Part shown: positions 1 to 7,636 of the stretch, one piece after another
How positions within the stretch are numbered: the stretch's first letter is position 1
Layout: the number at the start of each line of letters is the position of its first letter
Source of the DNA: an uncultured Alphaproteobacteria bacterium
GTDB lineage: Bacteria; Pseudomonadota; Alphaproteobacteria; Rs-D84
NCBI GenBank assembly: GCA_934272785.1
Contig: CAKQSE010000012.1
Span: 1 to 32,548, forward strand
Direction of reading: 5' to 3'
Length of the DNA stretch: 32,548 nt
Position numbers and translations under genes: made by a program
Notes under the pieces: generated by a model
Seen by the model: the letters and a program-made list of their open reading frames with translations, nothing else
The model's database searches: none
Told to the model about the DNA's origin: nothing

Positions 1-436
1 TGTCTAGGATATGCACATTGACTTAGTCAAAGTTTGGATATTTCCAAATTCAACTGTCTGCATATCTCTTCTTGAACAGACTTTTGATTTGCATCAAAAA
101 TCTTTTGATGAGCTGCTTTTATTCACAATGTTTGCGAGTTTATCAGGAACCCTATTCATTTGGTTGTTCCGATAACCGCAGAATTTCAGGGGTTGAGAGC
201 CTTTTTTGTTTTGTCCTCAACTTGAAAGCCCGCATAGTATGTGCTCTATTTCCGAAAAAGTCAAGCGGTTTTTAGAAAATAATTTTGAAAAAATTTATCC
301 GCCCCTGGCAAAAGATTCCCAACCCCTTGAAAATTCGGTATTTTTTGTCTGTGAAAAAATTTTAACTTTTTTTGATTTTTTTATTTTGCGGCCCACGTCA
401 CGATTCGGTTTTTGGGGATTTTCTGATTCGGTTCGG
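1..436. other. AT-rich non-coding stretch
   Basis: No convincing gene is visible. Short open frames exist but their translations show no domain, no signal peptide and no ribosome binding site. The base composition is markedly more AT-rich than the coding DNA that follows, with T-runs around 365-395. The left edge (8-66) is unusually foldable and the right edge (400-436) carries repeated GATTCGG words. It may be the tail of an upstream element cut off by the window edge. I cannot assign a function. Confidence 0.5.
8..66. repeat. nested inverted repeats with three-way-junction geometry
   Basis: An 8-bp perfect inverted repeat (GATATGCA at 8-15 with TGCATATC at 59-66) encloses two more perfect hairpins: TTGACT/AGTCAA (18-23 with 25-30) and TTTGGA/TCCAAA (33-38 with 43-48). 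A further hairpin, TTTTGAT/ATCAAAA (82-88 with 93-99), follows, and TTTTGAT recurs near 103-109. The geometry fits a structured RNA or a cruciform-forming site. No known RNA family was recognised, and the element may continue beyond the window edge. Confidence 0.4.
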
Positions 437-503
437 CAAAAAAAGACCGCTTTTTTGCGGTCTGAATATATATAGCCGAACGATTCGCGTCCGTCGAATC
501 GGC
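437..503 (-). ncRNA. candidate small RNA with intrinsic terminator
   Basis: On the minus strand a hairpin (CGATTCG/CGAATCG, 481-487 with 495-501, extendable through GC pairs with a bulge) is followed by an A/T linker. After that comes a classic intrinsic terminator: AGACCGC/GCGGTCT (444-450 with 457-463) with a T-run continuing to about 437 on the minus strand. A weak promoter (TTTACG, 17 nt, TATTAT) would start transcription near 503. No minus-strand gene lies upstream that needs this terminator, which is why an independent short RNA is proposed. There is no direct evidence of expression. Confidence 0.35.
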
Positions 504-544
504 CCCGCCATAATAAATAAATAGCGTTTTATCGTAAAAACCTG

Positions 545-573
545 TTCAAACGGGGGACTTTTTGTGATATTAT
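545..573 (+). promoter_or_regulatory. promoter of the 581 gene
   Basis: TTCAAA (545-550), a 17-nt spacer and TATTAT (568-573) make a plausible sigma-70 promoter. Only 7 nt separate the -10 box from the ATG at 581, and no Shine-Dalgarno sequence is present, so the mRNA would start at or next to the start codon. Confidence 0.45.
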
Positions 574-580
574 TCAATGT

Positions 581-1813
581 ATGAATACCAAGATTGCAAT
601 TTTGTCGTCCCTGGTCTGTTTGTGTGGGGCAAGTGTGGCACACGCGTCCGATTGCGTCGGCGCGGGCTGTGATATTGAACCGATGACGGCGACACCTGCC
701 GCGGTTGTGGCCGCGCCCCAGCCACTGGGGCTAATCCAGGCACCAATCGCCCAATATACCCAGCCGGTTGAATATGTATATGCCGAGCAGATTCCCATGC
801 GCCAGGTCAAGATGTTATCTGTAAAGCCGGTTGCGCCAGATAACCGCGCCCCGGTATGGGACGGAACACACGGGAAATACCAGTCGCGCGGATATGACAA
901 GACTGTTGACTGGCGCGATGGCGTGCCAATTTGGGACGATTCGATTGTTTCATATCGGGACAAGGATTTTTCAGACTGGTTCTTGGAACCATTGCCCACG
1001 GTTTATGAACAAGATATCCGGGCCACGCCCGACATCGCAATCCAGATGTATAATCAAAATATGGATGATGCGGCGGCGACACGCGCCCGTATCGAAGAAT
1101 TACTGACACCGCAAAAGCCCGAAGAAAACCTGTGGACAGATAATGTTGTTGCGCCACGCGCCACATACACCGCCCAGGATATGACCGAAACGGTCCAGGT
1201 TGTATTTGGTCGCACCGACGGCTGTCCGTTTGATACCGACGCGGAATGTGACATATGGCGTCGCAAACCCATCATGCGCGAGGCGGTTGCCCCACGCAGC
1301 AACAAGATTCAAGACGTCCGTATGGCAGAATTTGTCGATGCGGCGCGTTGCGATGCAAATATTGACGCATCAAACTCGGCGGCGGCACCGCTGTTGGCAC
1401 GGTATAAAATGCTGATGAATTCGGCGCGCGCATGTTGCACCGACGGCATGGCGTATTCACTGCGTCGGGCGGGGGCGTCTGATGGTCTGGTCTATAAATT
1501 TATGGCCGATGACGCAAACTTTTATGGTTTTGGCACGCGTTGCCTGATGATGACAGACCAAGAATTGGATACGAAATATCCAAACACGTCAACCGCGGCG
1601 GTGGCGGCCGATGTTCGCAATGGATGCCTGTGCCGTGGACGCCAGTGGTTTAATGCAATGCTGGCCCCGTTTAATGACGCGTATGCGGCCGTTCCAGAAT
1701 TCAAGGACGCCAAGTTTAATTACACGTATACAGACGGCCTGGGGCGTGAAATTACAGTATCTGTGAATAACGACGTCCAAAATGTGATGTATCAATTGAC
1801 CCAGTGTCCATAA
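581..1813 (+). CDS. secreted Cys-containing protein of unknown family
   Basis: A 410-residue protein with a clear Sec signal peptide (hydrophobic core ILSSLVCLCGASV, AHA cleavage near residue 22). No recognised domain. The first ~150 residues are proline-rich and low in complexity. The C-terminal half (about 205-410) is richer in cysteine, including CPFDTDAEC, an adjacent Cys-Cys pair in ARACCTDG, a CLC motif and a penultimate Cys, suggesting disulfide-stabilised periplasmic folding. It is monocistronic: a promoter immediately upstream and a strong terminator at the stop codon. The start is the ATG preceding the signal peptide; no ribosome binding site is visible. Function unknown; export to the periplasm is the only confident inference. 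Confidence 0.85.
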   Translation: MNTKIAILSSLVCLCGASVAHASDCVGAGCDIEPMTATPAAVVAAPQPLGLIQAPIAQYTQPVEYVYAEQIPMRQVKMLSVKPVAPDNRAPVWDGTHGKYQSRGYDKTVDWRDGVPIWDDSIVSYRDKDFSDWFLEPLPTVYEQDIRATPDIAIQMYNQNMDDAAATRARIEELLTPQKPEENLWTDNVVAPRATYTAQDMTETVQVVFGRTDGCPFDTDAECDIWRRKPIMREAVAPRSNKIQDVRMAEFVDAARCDANIDASNSAAAPLLARYKMLMNSARACCTDGMAYSLRRAGASDGLVYKFMADDANFYGFGTRCLMMTDQELDTKYPNTSTAAVAADVRNGCLCRGRQWFNAMLAPFNDAYAAVPEFKDAKFNYTYTDGLGREITVSVNNDVQNVMYQLTQCP

Positions 1814-1837
1814 AAACCGCCCCCAGGGCGGTTTTTT
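1813..1837 (+). terminator. intrinsic terminator
   Basis: A perfect 10-bp stem AAAACCGCCC/GGGCGGTTTT (1813-1822 with 1826-1835) with loop CCA and a T-run. It starts on the last base of the 581-1813 stop codon. Confidence 0.9.
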
Positions 1838-1840
1838 GTT

Positions 1841-1993
1841 AGAGAGCAATGAAAAGTGAGTAAGTGACAGAGTGATAAAGTGATTTAGTGATTTAGTTTT
1901 AGAATAGAAAACTTAAAAACTTGTCATTCCTGCGCAGGCAGGAATAGGGACCATACAGTGCGGGCGAACGCGAGCCATGCCCACGCAATCGCG
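1841..1993. repeat. left arm of inverted-repeat element around GIY-YIG gene
   Basis: It begins with AGAGAGCAATG (1841) and runs into an 8-nt periodic array (units like TAAGTGAC, AGAGTGAT, AAAGTGAT, TTAGTGAT; about 1862-1894). A 55-nt block (1895-1949) follows that recurs perfectly inverted at 2366-2420. The block ends in a hairpin ATTCCTGC/GCAGGAAT (1926-1933 with 1938-1945). Bases 1943-1993 are closely similar to 29701-29752. The first 25 nt (1841-1865) are identical to 29510-29534. Confidence 0.85.
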
Positions 1994-1999
1994 GTGTCC

Positions 2000-2320
2000 T
2001 TAGTCGTGCTGTACACGTGCAATATATTCGTTTATGTCAGACGCCAAATCGTGCCAATGGGGATTCATCGTTTCTATCAGTTTATACTTCCAGGCACGTT
2101 TCCATTTCTTTAATGCCTTTTCTCGCGCAATCGCATTGTCTATGTATTTGTATTCTTCAAAGTAGCCCAAGTTATGGATGTGTTTATCTTGGGTAAAACC
2201 GGGTATCAATTCCATCTTGTGTTCAAAGACACGGCGTTTCAGGTCATTGGTCACGCCAATGTATGTCGCACCGGCCGGTTTGTCAAACAGTATATATACC
2301 CAATAGCTGTGTCCTGGCAT
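2000..2320 (-). CDS. GIY-YIG family nuclease (COG2827-like)
   Basis: A single-domain GIY-YIG endonuclease of 106 residues. WVYIL and TYIGVT form the GIY-YIG core, LKRRVFEHK carries the conserved Arg, and the C-terminal block AREKALKKWKR...ETMNPHWHDL is typical of the small stand-alone UPF0213/COG2827 group. The family is related to the UvrC N-terminal nuclease domain, but the cellular role of the stand-alone members is poorly defined. An upstream in-frame start at 2353 exists, but the family's usual N terminus begins at the ATG at 2320 (MPGHSYWVY). The gene lies between perfect 55-bp inverted repeats, so it looks like cargo or driver of a small mobile or repeat element. Whether it acts on the repeats is unknown. 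Confidence 0.85.
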   Translation of the reverse strand: MPGHSYWVYILFDKPAGATYIGVTNDLKRRVFEHKMELIPGFTQDKHIHNLGYFEEYKYIDNAIAREKALKKWKRAWKYKLIETMNPHWHDLASDINEYIARVQHD

Positions 2321-2365
2321 AAGGCCAGTATATAAAAACGTGCACCGCAACACAAGGTTTAAAGA

Positions 2366-2452
2366 CCCTATTCCTGCCTGCGCAGGAATGACAAGTTTTT
2401 AAGTTTTCTATTCTAAAACTCTGTCACTTTATCACTTACTCACTCTGTCACT
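2366..2452. repeat. right arm of inverted-repeat element
   Basis: Bases 2366-2420 are the exact reverse complement of 1895-1949 (55 of 55). Beyond them (2421-2452) lies an 8-nt periodic array related to, but differing in unit order from, the left-arm array. The arm abuts the terminator of the downstream minus-strand gene. Confidence 0.85.
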
Positions 2453-2480
2453 AAAAAAACGCCCCGAGGGGCGTTTTTTT
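2453..2480. terminator. bidirectional intrinsic terminator
   Basis: CGCCCC/GGGGCG stem (2460-2465 with 2468-2473), loop GA, flanked by an A-run and a T-run so that it can work on both strands. It directly follows the minus-strand gene ending at 2479. Confidence 0.85.
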
Positions 2481-5400
2481 ATTCAATGCTGGTGGTGATG
2501 ATGTCACCGTATTCACCGGCCTCGTCCCCACCGACATAGCAGGAAATATGACGACCGACGTTATTCATCCATTCGTCGTATGCGGCCTTTTGTGCGGCAT
2601 CCAGGCTGGACTTCTGGATGTCACCGACCAATTTATTGATCAAGATACCACCGGCAACGCTGCCCACAACAGTCCCGATTGACGTCCCCAACAGTGTGTT
2701 GCTGTTTTTCTTATCATCGTCCTTCTTGCTGCTAGCATCTCTCTTGCCACTGCATGCGATAGACAAGTCGCGCATAACAGTACTTAACTCAGCAGAAGCA
2801 GTATCAATACCGGTCGTTGCTTTCTGCAATGCCGCAACTTTATCAGATGCACCTGTCGTGCCTATCCCCAAACGAGACGCCGCAACTATCGCATCGTTTG
2901 CCGCATTAATTTGTGCATCTTTACTAATCCCCGATGTCATAGCAGTCTTGGCGCTATCTTCACACGCCTCGATGAAGGTTTCATTATTCGTCTTTTGGTT
3001 ACTGTTCAGGCCGGTCAGGCTGCCCAGGGCTTTGCCACTCTGGATACTGTTACCCAGCGCACCGCCACCGATACCGAATCCGATTGTGCCCAATGCGGTC
3101 AGCCAATTACGCGTTCTGGCCTGGGACGCGGCCTTGTCTGCGGTTGCGTCATCAGCAACGGCATCCGCCAGTTTCTCCAAGGCGTCGCTGGGTATCCAGC
3201 TGCCACAGGTAAAGCTGTCGCCGACGGCAAAGTATGCAACCGACCAATCTGTGCCCTTTCTGATGGTATCCTGGATACGTTTGTCATCAGATTGCAATGT
3301 CACACGCACGCGGCAGAACGATCCATACAAATCGTTGCTGGCGGCGAACTGGCTGGTCTTTAAGCCGTTGACCGAATAATTCTTTGGGACCTTGTTCGAT
3401 TTCAACTTTGCCCACATATATGTGCTGCCGGTGTCACGGTTGCCCAAGATACCGCCAGAATTGCTGGACATGCACATATTCTGTTCCTTGGTCAACTTGG
3501 CGTTATATTTCGCCTGGGCTTCTTTTTCAATGTCATAGATTAAATCTTTGAACAATGATGTTGCCGCCTGGGATTGCAGATATGTGGTATATGAAATCAT
3601 AACCGGTGTATCAAACACGTTGCCATTATCATCAACGGTGTTGCATGTGCCCTGGTCACCATTTTTGGCACTGCACAATGCGTTGCCGTTTTCGTCATAT
3701 GCCTGGACCGTTTCGGTATCCGCCGTTACCGCGGTTGCACCGCCGGCGTCAATCCAGCCACTGCGCACGCTGGTGGCATCGCCCCATGCGCCAGTATTTG
3801 ATTTACCCGCGATTTTCAGTTTATTTTGTTCAATCGCCAAGTGCTGTTCGCATACAGATGCGTTTTTAACCGTATCCAAACACAGCCCCAACACGATTGT
3901 GTAATCCAGAACACCGCCGACCTTGTTCATTGATTTATCAAATGAACTGTCGCCTGTGCTGGTCAGGTTGGAATAAATATCCGTTCTGTTGCGATAGCAA
4001 TTTACGTAATCGGTGCCGCACATAGATTTTACACAGCTGGTTGCGACGGCCTGGCACTGTTTCTTCATCTGGGCGATGGCAGCATCGCTGTAAGAATTCG
4101 CCAATGACGCGTTCAATGTCGCGATAACGCCGATTGGGTCGGCGGCACCAGCCTCGTATTCAGGGAACAATGTGTCAAACGCATCGTTGTTTATATATGA
4201 ATAGGTATATGACCCGGTTGTATTCGGATTCATTGCCGAATATTTACAATACAAATCAGTATTCACAACCGCCGCACATCCGGTCTTGATTTCCTGATAG
4301 CTGACCGCGTTGTTGATTGATTTGTCGGTTGCACCAAATACCTGGGAATAACATGCCGCGCCGTTACCGCCACCACAAACACGCATTGCGCACGTTTTGA
4401 TTGTGTCGGTGCACTTTGCCTTGGCCTTGGTATCAAATTTATCGACCAGGTCGGCAATCTTGGCCTTCATCGCGCTGTTCATGCGGGACGAATATGCCTC
4501 GTCATAGACTTCTTCTTGGTTATCTTCGTCCTTTAACTGGGACGCGGTTGGCATTGCGCCATTTCCCAAGAACGTCGCATAACAATATTTGTTGGAACCG
4601 ATGGTATCCATACAAGAATTCTTGATATACGCCGCAATTGCAGATGTGCTGACGCTGTCTGAAACGGTGATTGCCGCGCCCGCGGTTGTGTCGGCGTTAC
4701 CGGCGTTGATGTCGGTTACCAACTGGGCCGTTTGGGTTGACGCGTTTTCATAGCATTTATATGGGTTTTCTGCACATGCGTTCAAGATACATTGGTCAAC
4801 AACCTTGTAACAAGTGGATACGGCGTTGATTGCGGCCAGGGACGCCCCTTCGGCAATCATTTCGCCAACACGGCTGGTCGCGCTGGGCGATACAGATGTG
4901 TTTGTTGAACCAAATAATTCAATCTTGCCATCTGATTGGCAACGCGCCAATGTGGAATCGCAATACACCATTTGCTTTCTGAATTCGGCGTTCGTTGTGC
5001 ACAATTCAAAATCCGCACCGCAAACGTTATCTTTCTTTAGGCATGATGTGTAACGCTTTACACAGGTTGATGTGTCATATTTATTGGAAATCGCCGCACC
5101 GATAATCAACTGGCCCAGGACACTGCCGTCGGTGGGGTATGTGTAATCTGTAACCTCGCCATACGTGTTCTTGGACGCGACATTAGATAATGCGGTCGTG
5201 CTGGACGTTCCGAACAAACTGTTTATCCCAGATGTGCTGCACTGGGCCAATGTGGACAGACATTGTGGCATTTTGCCGTGGAACAAAACGCGCGTTGTGC
5301 ATTCTTCGAAATTCGGACCACATGCGTCCGCCCCTTTCAGGCACGCGGTGTATGCGTCAATGCATTCGGCATTTGCCAATAAATTGGATGTTGTTGTCGT

Positions 5401-5553
5401 CGTTGTGCCAGAAATCACACCCGCCGATGTTGTCATCGTCGGCATGCGACGCATCGCATTGCCAATCACACTGGGGCGTGCGGTAACCGCAAAAGCCGCA
5501 GATGTGCAAGCCAAAACGGCAACAAAACTGATAGATTTATTCAGAAAACTCAT
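2479..5553 (-). CDS. large secreted protein with periodic cysteine modules
   Basis: About 1024 residues, not a recognised family. The ATG at 5553 is preferred over the GTG at 5562 because GGAG lies 8 nt upstream of it. A Sec signal peptide (core ISFVAVLACTSAAFA) is followed by a Thr-rich linker. Two modules at about residues 64-105 and 164-205 share an exact cysteine spacing, C-X6-C-X6-C-X6-C-X12-C-X6-C, offset by 100 residues. Three later modules have C-X6-C-X4-C-X6or7-C (near CYKVVDQC, CTDTIKTC and CQAVATSC). The C-terminal part has two glycine-zipper-like hydrophobic stretches (TIGFGIGGGALGNSI and GTSIGTVVGSVAGGIL), which suggest membrane association. It stands alone, with its own promoter (TATAAT upstream) and terminator. 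Envelope or surface role inferred; function unknown. Confidence 0.85.
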   Translation of the reverse strand: MSFLNKSISFVAVLACTSAAFAVTARPSVIGNAMRRMPTMTTSAGVISGTTTTTTSNLLANAECIDAYTACLKGADACGPNFEECTTRVLFHGKMPQCLSTLAQCSTSGINSLFGTSSTTALSNVASKNTYGEVTDYTYPTDGSVLGQLIIGAAISNKYDTSTCVKRYTSCLKKDNVCGADFELCTTNAEFRKQMVYCDSTLARCQSDGKIELFGSTNTSVSPSATSRVGEMIAEGASLAAINAVSTCYKVVDQCILNACAENPYKCYENASTQTAQLVTDINAGNADTTAGAAITVSDSVSTSAIAAYIKNSCMDTIGSNKYCYATFLGNGAMPTASQLKDEDNQEEVYDEAYSSRMNSAMKAKIADLVDKFDTKAKAKCTDTIKTCAMRVCGGGNGAACYSQVFGATDKSINNAVSYQEIKTGCAAVVNTDLYCKYSAMNPNTTGSYTYSYINNDAFDTLFPEYEAGAADPIGVIATLNASLANSYSDAAIAQMKKQCQAVATSCVKSMCGTDYVNCYRNRTDIYSNLTSTGDSSFDKSMNKVGGVLDYTIVLGLCLDTVKNASVCEQHLAIEQNKLKIAGKSNTGAWGDATSVRSGWIDAGGATAVTADTETVQAYDENGNALCSAKNGDQGTCNTVDDNGNVFDTPVMISYTTYLQSQAATSLFKDLIYDIEKEAQAKYNAKLTKEQNMCMSSNSGGILGNRDTGSTYMWAKLKSNKVPKNYSVNGLKTSQFAASNDLYGSFCRVRVTLQSDDKRIQDTIRKGTDWSVAYFAVGDSFTCGSWIPSDALEKLADAVADDATADKAASQARTRNWLTALGTIGFGIGGGALGNSIQSGKALGSLTGLNSNQKTNNETFIEACEDSAKTAMTSGISKDAQINAANDAIVAASRLGIGTTGASDKVAALQKATTGIDTASAELSTVMRDLSIACSGKRDASSKKDDDKKNSNTLLGTSIGTVVGSVAGGILINKLVGDIQKSSLDAAQKAAYDEWMNNVGRHISCYVGGDEAGEYGDIITTSIE

Positions 5554-5640
5554 CCTGTCCACTCCATTATTTATGATTTATTATATCATAAAATATGGGG
5601 TTGATAAAGAAAAAATCTGTGAAATCATGGGCAAAATAAA

Positions 5641-5660
5641 TGGGGTCACGCGACCCCAAA
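5641..5660 (-). terminator. terminator of the pilin-rluD operon
   Basis: GGGGTC/GACCCC hairpin (5642-5647 with 5652-5657) just past the stop codon at 5663. On the minus strand it is followed by a T-rich but interrupted tail, so it may be moderately efficient. Confidence 0.6.
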
Positions 5661-5662
5661 AT

Positions 5663-6622
5663 TTATCCAATTTCGTCCAAAATACACCGCAATTCGTCCA
5701 TATCATCGGGCAAGTGCGATTTGAAATGCATACGCGCGCCCGTCACCGGGTGGGTAAATTCCAGGTATTCGGCGTGCAACATCTGGCCATTGTGGGATTT
5801 CAAGAAATCCAACAAATCCGCGTCGCGCACCGACGCCAGGCGATTTGTCCCACGGCCATAGACCGGATCACACAAAACCGGGAACCCATGCGCCGACAGG
5901 TGAACGCGTATCTGGTGTGTGCGCCCGGTCAGCAAATTGCACCGCAACGCCGCGCAACCCGCACGTGGCCAGACCGACATAACCGTTACCTGGGTCTGGG
6001 CGGGTTTGCCGCCCGACTTTACCATGGTCATTTTCTGGCGATTACGGGACGAACGGGCGATATTACCCGTAATATCTGCGCCGTCCCAATTCGGCACGCC
6101 CCACACAAACGCGACATAGCGGCGAATTAAATCGTGACTGGAAAATATCTTGACCAGGCCGCGAAATGCCGCATCGGATTTTGCGAACACCATAACGCCA
6201 CTGGTATCCTTGTCCAGGCGGTGCACAACGCCGGGCCGCGTTTCGCCACCCAATGCCGACAAATTACAATGCCCCAGCACGTTTTGGACCAGTGTTCCCG
6301 TTTTATTCCCCGCCGACGGATACATAACGACGCCACGCGGTTTATTGATGACGATGATATCATCGTCTTCGTATAAAATATCCAGGTCAAAATCAGACGA
6401 TATGTTTTCGGCGGCAATATCTGTTTTTGGCGCGGGAATTTCAACCGTAATTTTGTCACCCGAACGCAGACGTGTTGCCATGCGCGCCGACGCGCCGTTC
6501 AGGGTTATGGGGAAACGCTGAATCTCGCTGCGGGAAAAGTCAGACATATTATCCGCCAGGAATTTGTCCAGGCGCACGCCAGCGGCCCCATCATCTGTGA
6601 TAAATTCGCGAATTTCGTTCAT
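5663..6622 (-). CDS. rluD: RluD-type 23S rRNA pseudouridine synthase
   Basis: 319 residues, the usual length for the RluA/RluD family. An N-terminal S4 RNA-binding domain (VRLDKFLADNMSDFSRSEIQ, about 17-36) precedes the catalytic domain with INKPRGVVMYPSAG (about 92-105). The signature HRLDKDTSG contains the catalytic Asp (about D137), and RTHQIRVHL is the conserved C-terminal motif. The family isomerises uridines in 23S rRNA; RluD modifies helix 69. The S4 domain favours RluD or RluC over RluA, and RluD is the best guess without an alignment. It is the last gene of the minus-strand operon, 9 nt after the preceding stop codon, and is followed by a hairpin. Confidence 0.85.
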   Translation of the reverse strand: MNEIREFITDDGAAGVRLDKFLADNMSDFSRSEIQRFPITLNGASARMATRLRSGDKITVEIPAPKTDIAAENISSDFDLDILYEDDDIIVINKPRGVVMYPSAGNKTGTLVQNVLGHCNLSALGGETRPGVVHRLDKDTSGVMVFAKSDAAFRGLVKIFSSHDLIRRYVAFVWGVPNWDGADITGNIARSSRNRQKMTMVKSGGKPAQTQVTVMSVWPRAGCAALRCNLLTGRTHQIRVHLSAHGFPVLCDPVYGRGTNRLASVRDADLLDFLKSHNGQMLHAEYLEFTHPVTGARMHFKSHLPDDMDELRCILDEIG

Positions 6623-6631
6623 AAAAAATAC

Positions 6632-7102
6632 CTATTTATATTCTGGCCAATCGGGTCCAACGGTGCAACGCGACAAATCAATTGTCAATTCACGCGTGCG
6701 ACCGGTAACCGGACACGTCAATATTCCGGTGGTCGTTGCCTGGTCCGCATCACGGGCGGCATTGCGATAGGCAAACTTAACCTGGTCTGGGGCGGCAACA
6801 CACGCAATCTGTAATGCGCCATCATTTTTACCGTTTGGCCCCAACCACACACGAACACCATATGCCAGGCCATAGCACGGAAACGCGTCCAAGTAATATA
6901 AAACCAATCCCGTGCGTCCAATCAATTTTGAATCAGGACGAAATGTCGCCGTGTATTGATTCAGGGTTAAACCGGTTACCGCCTGCCAATCTGTGCTGGT
7001 GGAAAAAATGCTGACCCGTTTGACAACAGGCGTTTCATCATCAGCGGCAAACGCCGGCACGGCCAGTAATAATGCAGCAATCACTGATATAATCTTTTTC
7101 AT
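6632..7102 (-). CDS. small secreted protein, unknown
   Basis: 156 residues with a textbook signal peptide (MKKIISVIAALLLAVPAFA, cleavage near residue 19). The mature part has three Cys and many Trp, Tyr and Gly residues (PCYGLAYGVRVWLGPNG, LTCPVTGR, DLSRCTVG) but no recognised domain. Its ATG overlaps the TGA of the upstream zinc-ribbon gene in an ATGA junction (7099-7102), so the two are translationally coupled. A periplasmic partner of that membrane protein or of the pilins is possible, but this rests only on gene order. Confidence 0.8.
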   Translation of the reverse strand: MKKIISVIAALLLAVPAFAADDETPVVKRVSIFSTSTDWQAVTGLTLNQYTATFRPDSKLIGRTGLVLYYLDAFPCYGLAYGVRVWLGPNGKNDGALQIACVAAPDQVKFAYRNAARDADQATTTGILTCPVTGRTRELTIDLSRCTVGPDWPEYK

Positions 7103-7614
7103 TTTACCGTCCCCCCTGTGGCCAGGCGCACCGACACGCGTTTCACGCCCATTGGCGATATTGACATTGTATGTGAAAATTGGCTGTGGCTGCCCGCGTC
7201 CAACAACGTTGCCGTTGGCATAAATTTCTGTTGTGCGATAACGTTGTCGTGTGCGTCGTATGCGACAACAATTAAATCTGGGACACCATAAATTTCATCA
7301 GACACATTTTCAACAACACCGTCGACCGCCAAACGCGCATTACCCGCGTCATCGGTAACGGTTCGCACCGCGGTCGCACGCGCAACCAAGGGCCCGGCCG
7401 ACGCGGCGTCAATCTGGTGACGGGTGACAACGGCAATCGTAAAAACAATCGCCGACAGCAATGCGCACAATGACGCCAAGAACACCATCAGTGGCCCGCG
7501 CCGATTTGTCCGTGGTGGCACCCACGTGTGTCCACATACCGCGCACTTTACCGGTGTGCCCGCGGGAAATTGTCCGGAATATTCTGTCTTGCAAAATTCA
7601 CATTTTATTTTCAT
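7099..7614 (-). CDS. zinc-ribbon and DUF3426 membrane protein
   Basis: 171 residues from the ATG at 7614; an upstream start at 7632 is less likely because the family begins at the zinc ribbon. CEFC and CAVC (C5, C8, C24, C27) form an MJ0042-type zinc ribbon. One transmembrane segment follows (LMVFLASLCALLSAIVFTIA, about 40-60). The extracytoplasmic C-terminal part has the DUF3426 pattern (VDGVVENVSDEIYGVPDLIV then a glycine-ended strand). Such proteins are common in Proteobacteria but their role is not settled. It lies between the prepilin genes and a small secreted protein in the same operon, 22 nt after the third pilin stop. Confidence 0.8.
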   Translation of the reverse strand: MKIKCEFCKTEYSGQFPAGTPVKCAVCGHTWVPPRTNRRGPLMVFLASLCALLSAIVFTIAVVTRHQIDAASAGPLVARATAVRTVTDDAGNARLAVDGVVENVSDEIYGVPDLIVVAYDAHDNVIAQQKFMPTATLLDAGSHSQFSHTMSISPMGVKRVSVRLATGGTVK

Positions 7615-7636
7615 GATTTTTTTATACCACAAATTA

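Noticed and set aside
72..475. Two short plus-strand open frames in the AT-rich edge
   Set aside because: No ribosome binding site, no domain, overlapping each other, composition unlike real genes in the window.
440..510. tmRNA-like start (GGGGCCGATTCGACGG) on the minus strand
   Set aside because: No tag reading frame, T-arm or CCA-bearing acceptor piece is nearby, and a terminator ends the transcript after about 60 nt.
1862..1894. CRISPR-like array
   Set aside because: The 8-nt units are contiguous with no spacers and no cas genes are present.
2618..3379. 253-residue hydrophobic plus-strand open frame
   Set aside because: Antisense shadow of the 2479-5553 gene; the apparent membrane segments reflect the reverse complement of Ala/Thr/Gly codons.
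5165..6130. 321-residue plus-strand open frame
   Set aside because: It lies antisense across the Cys-rich giant's start and the rluD gene; its translation has no domain and the minus-strand genes are well supported.
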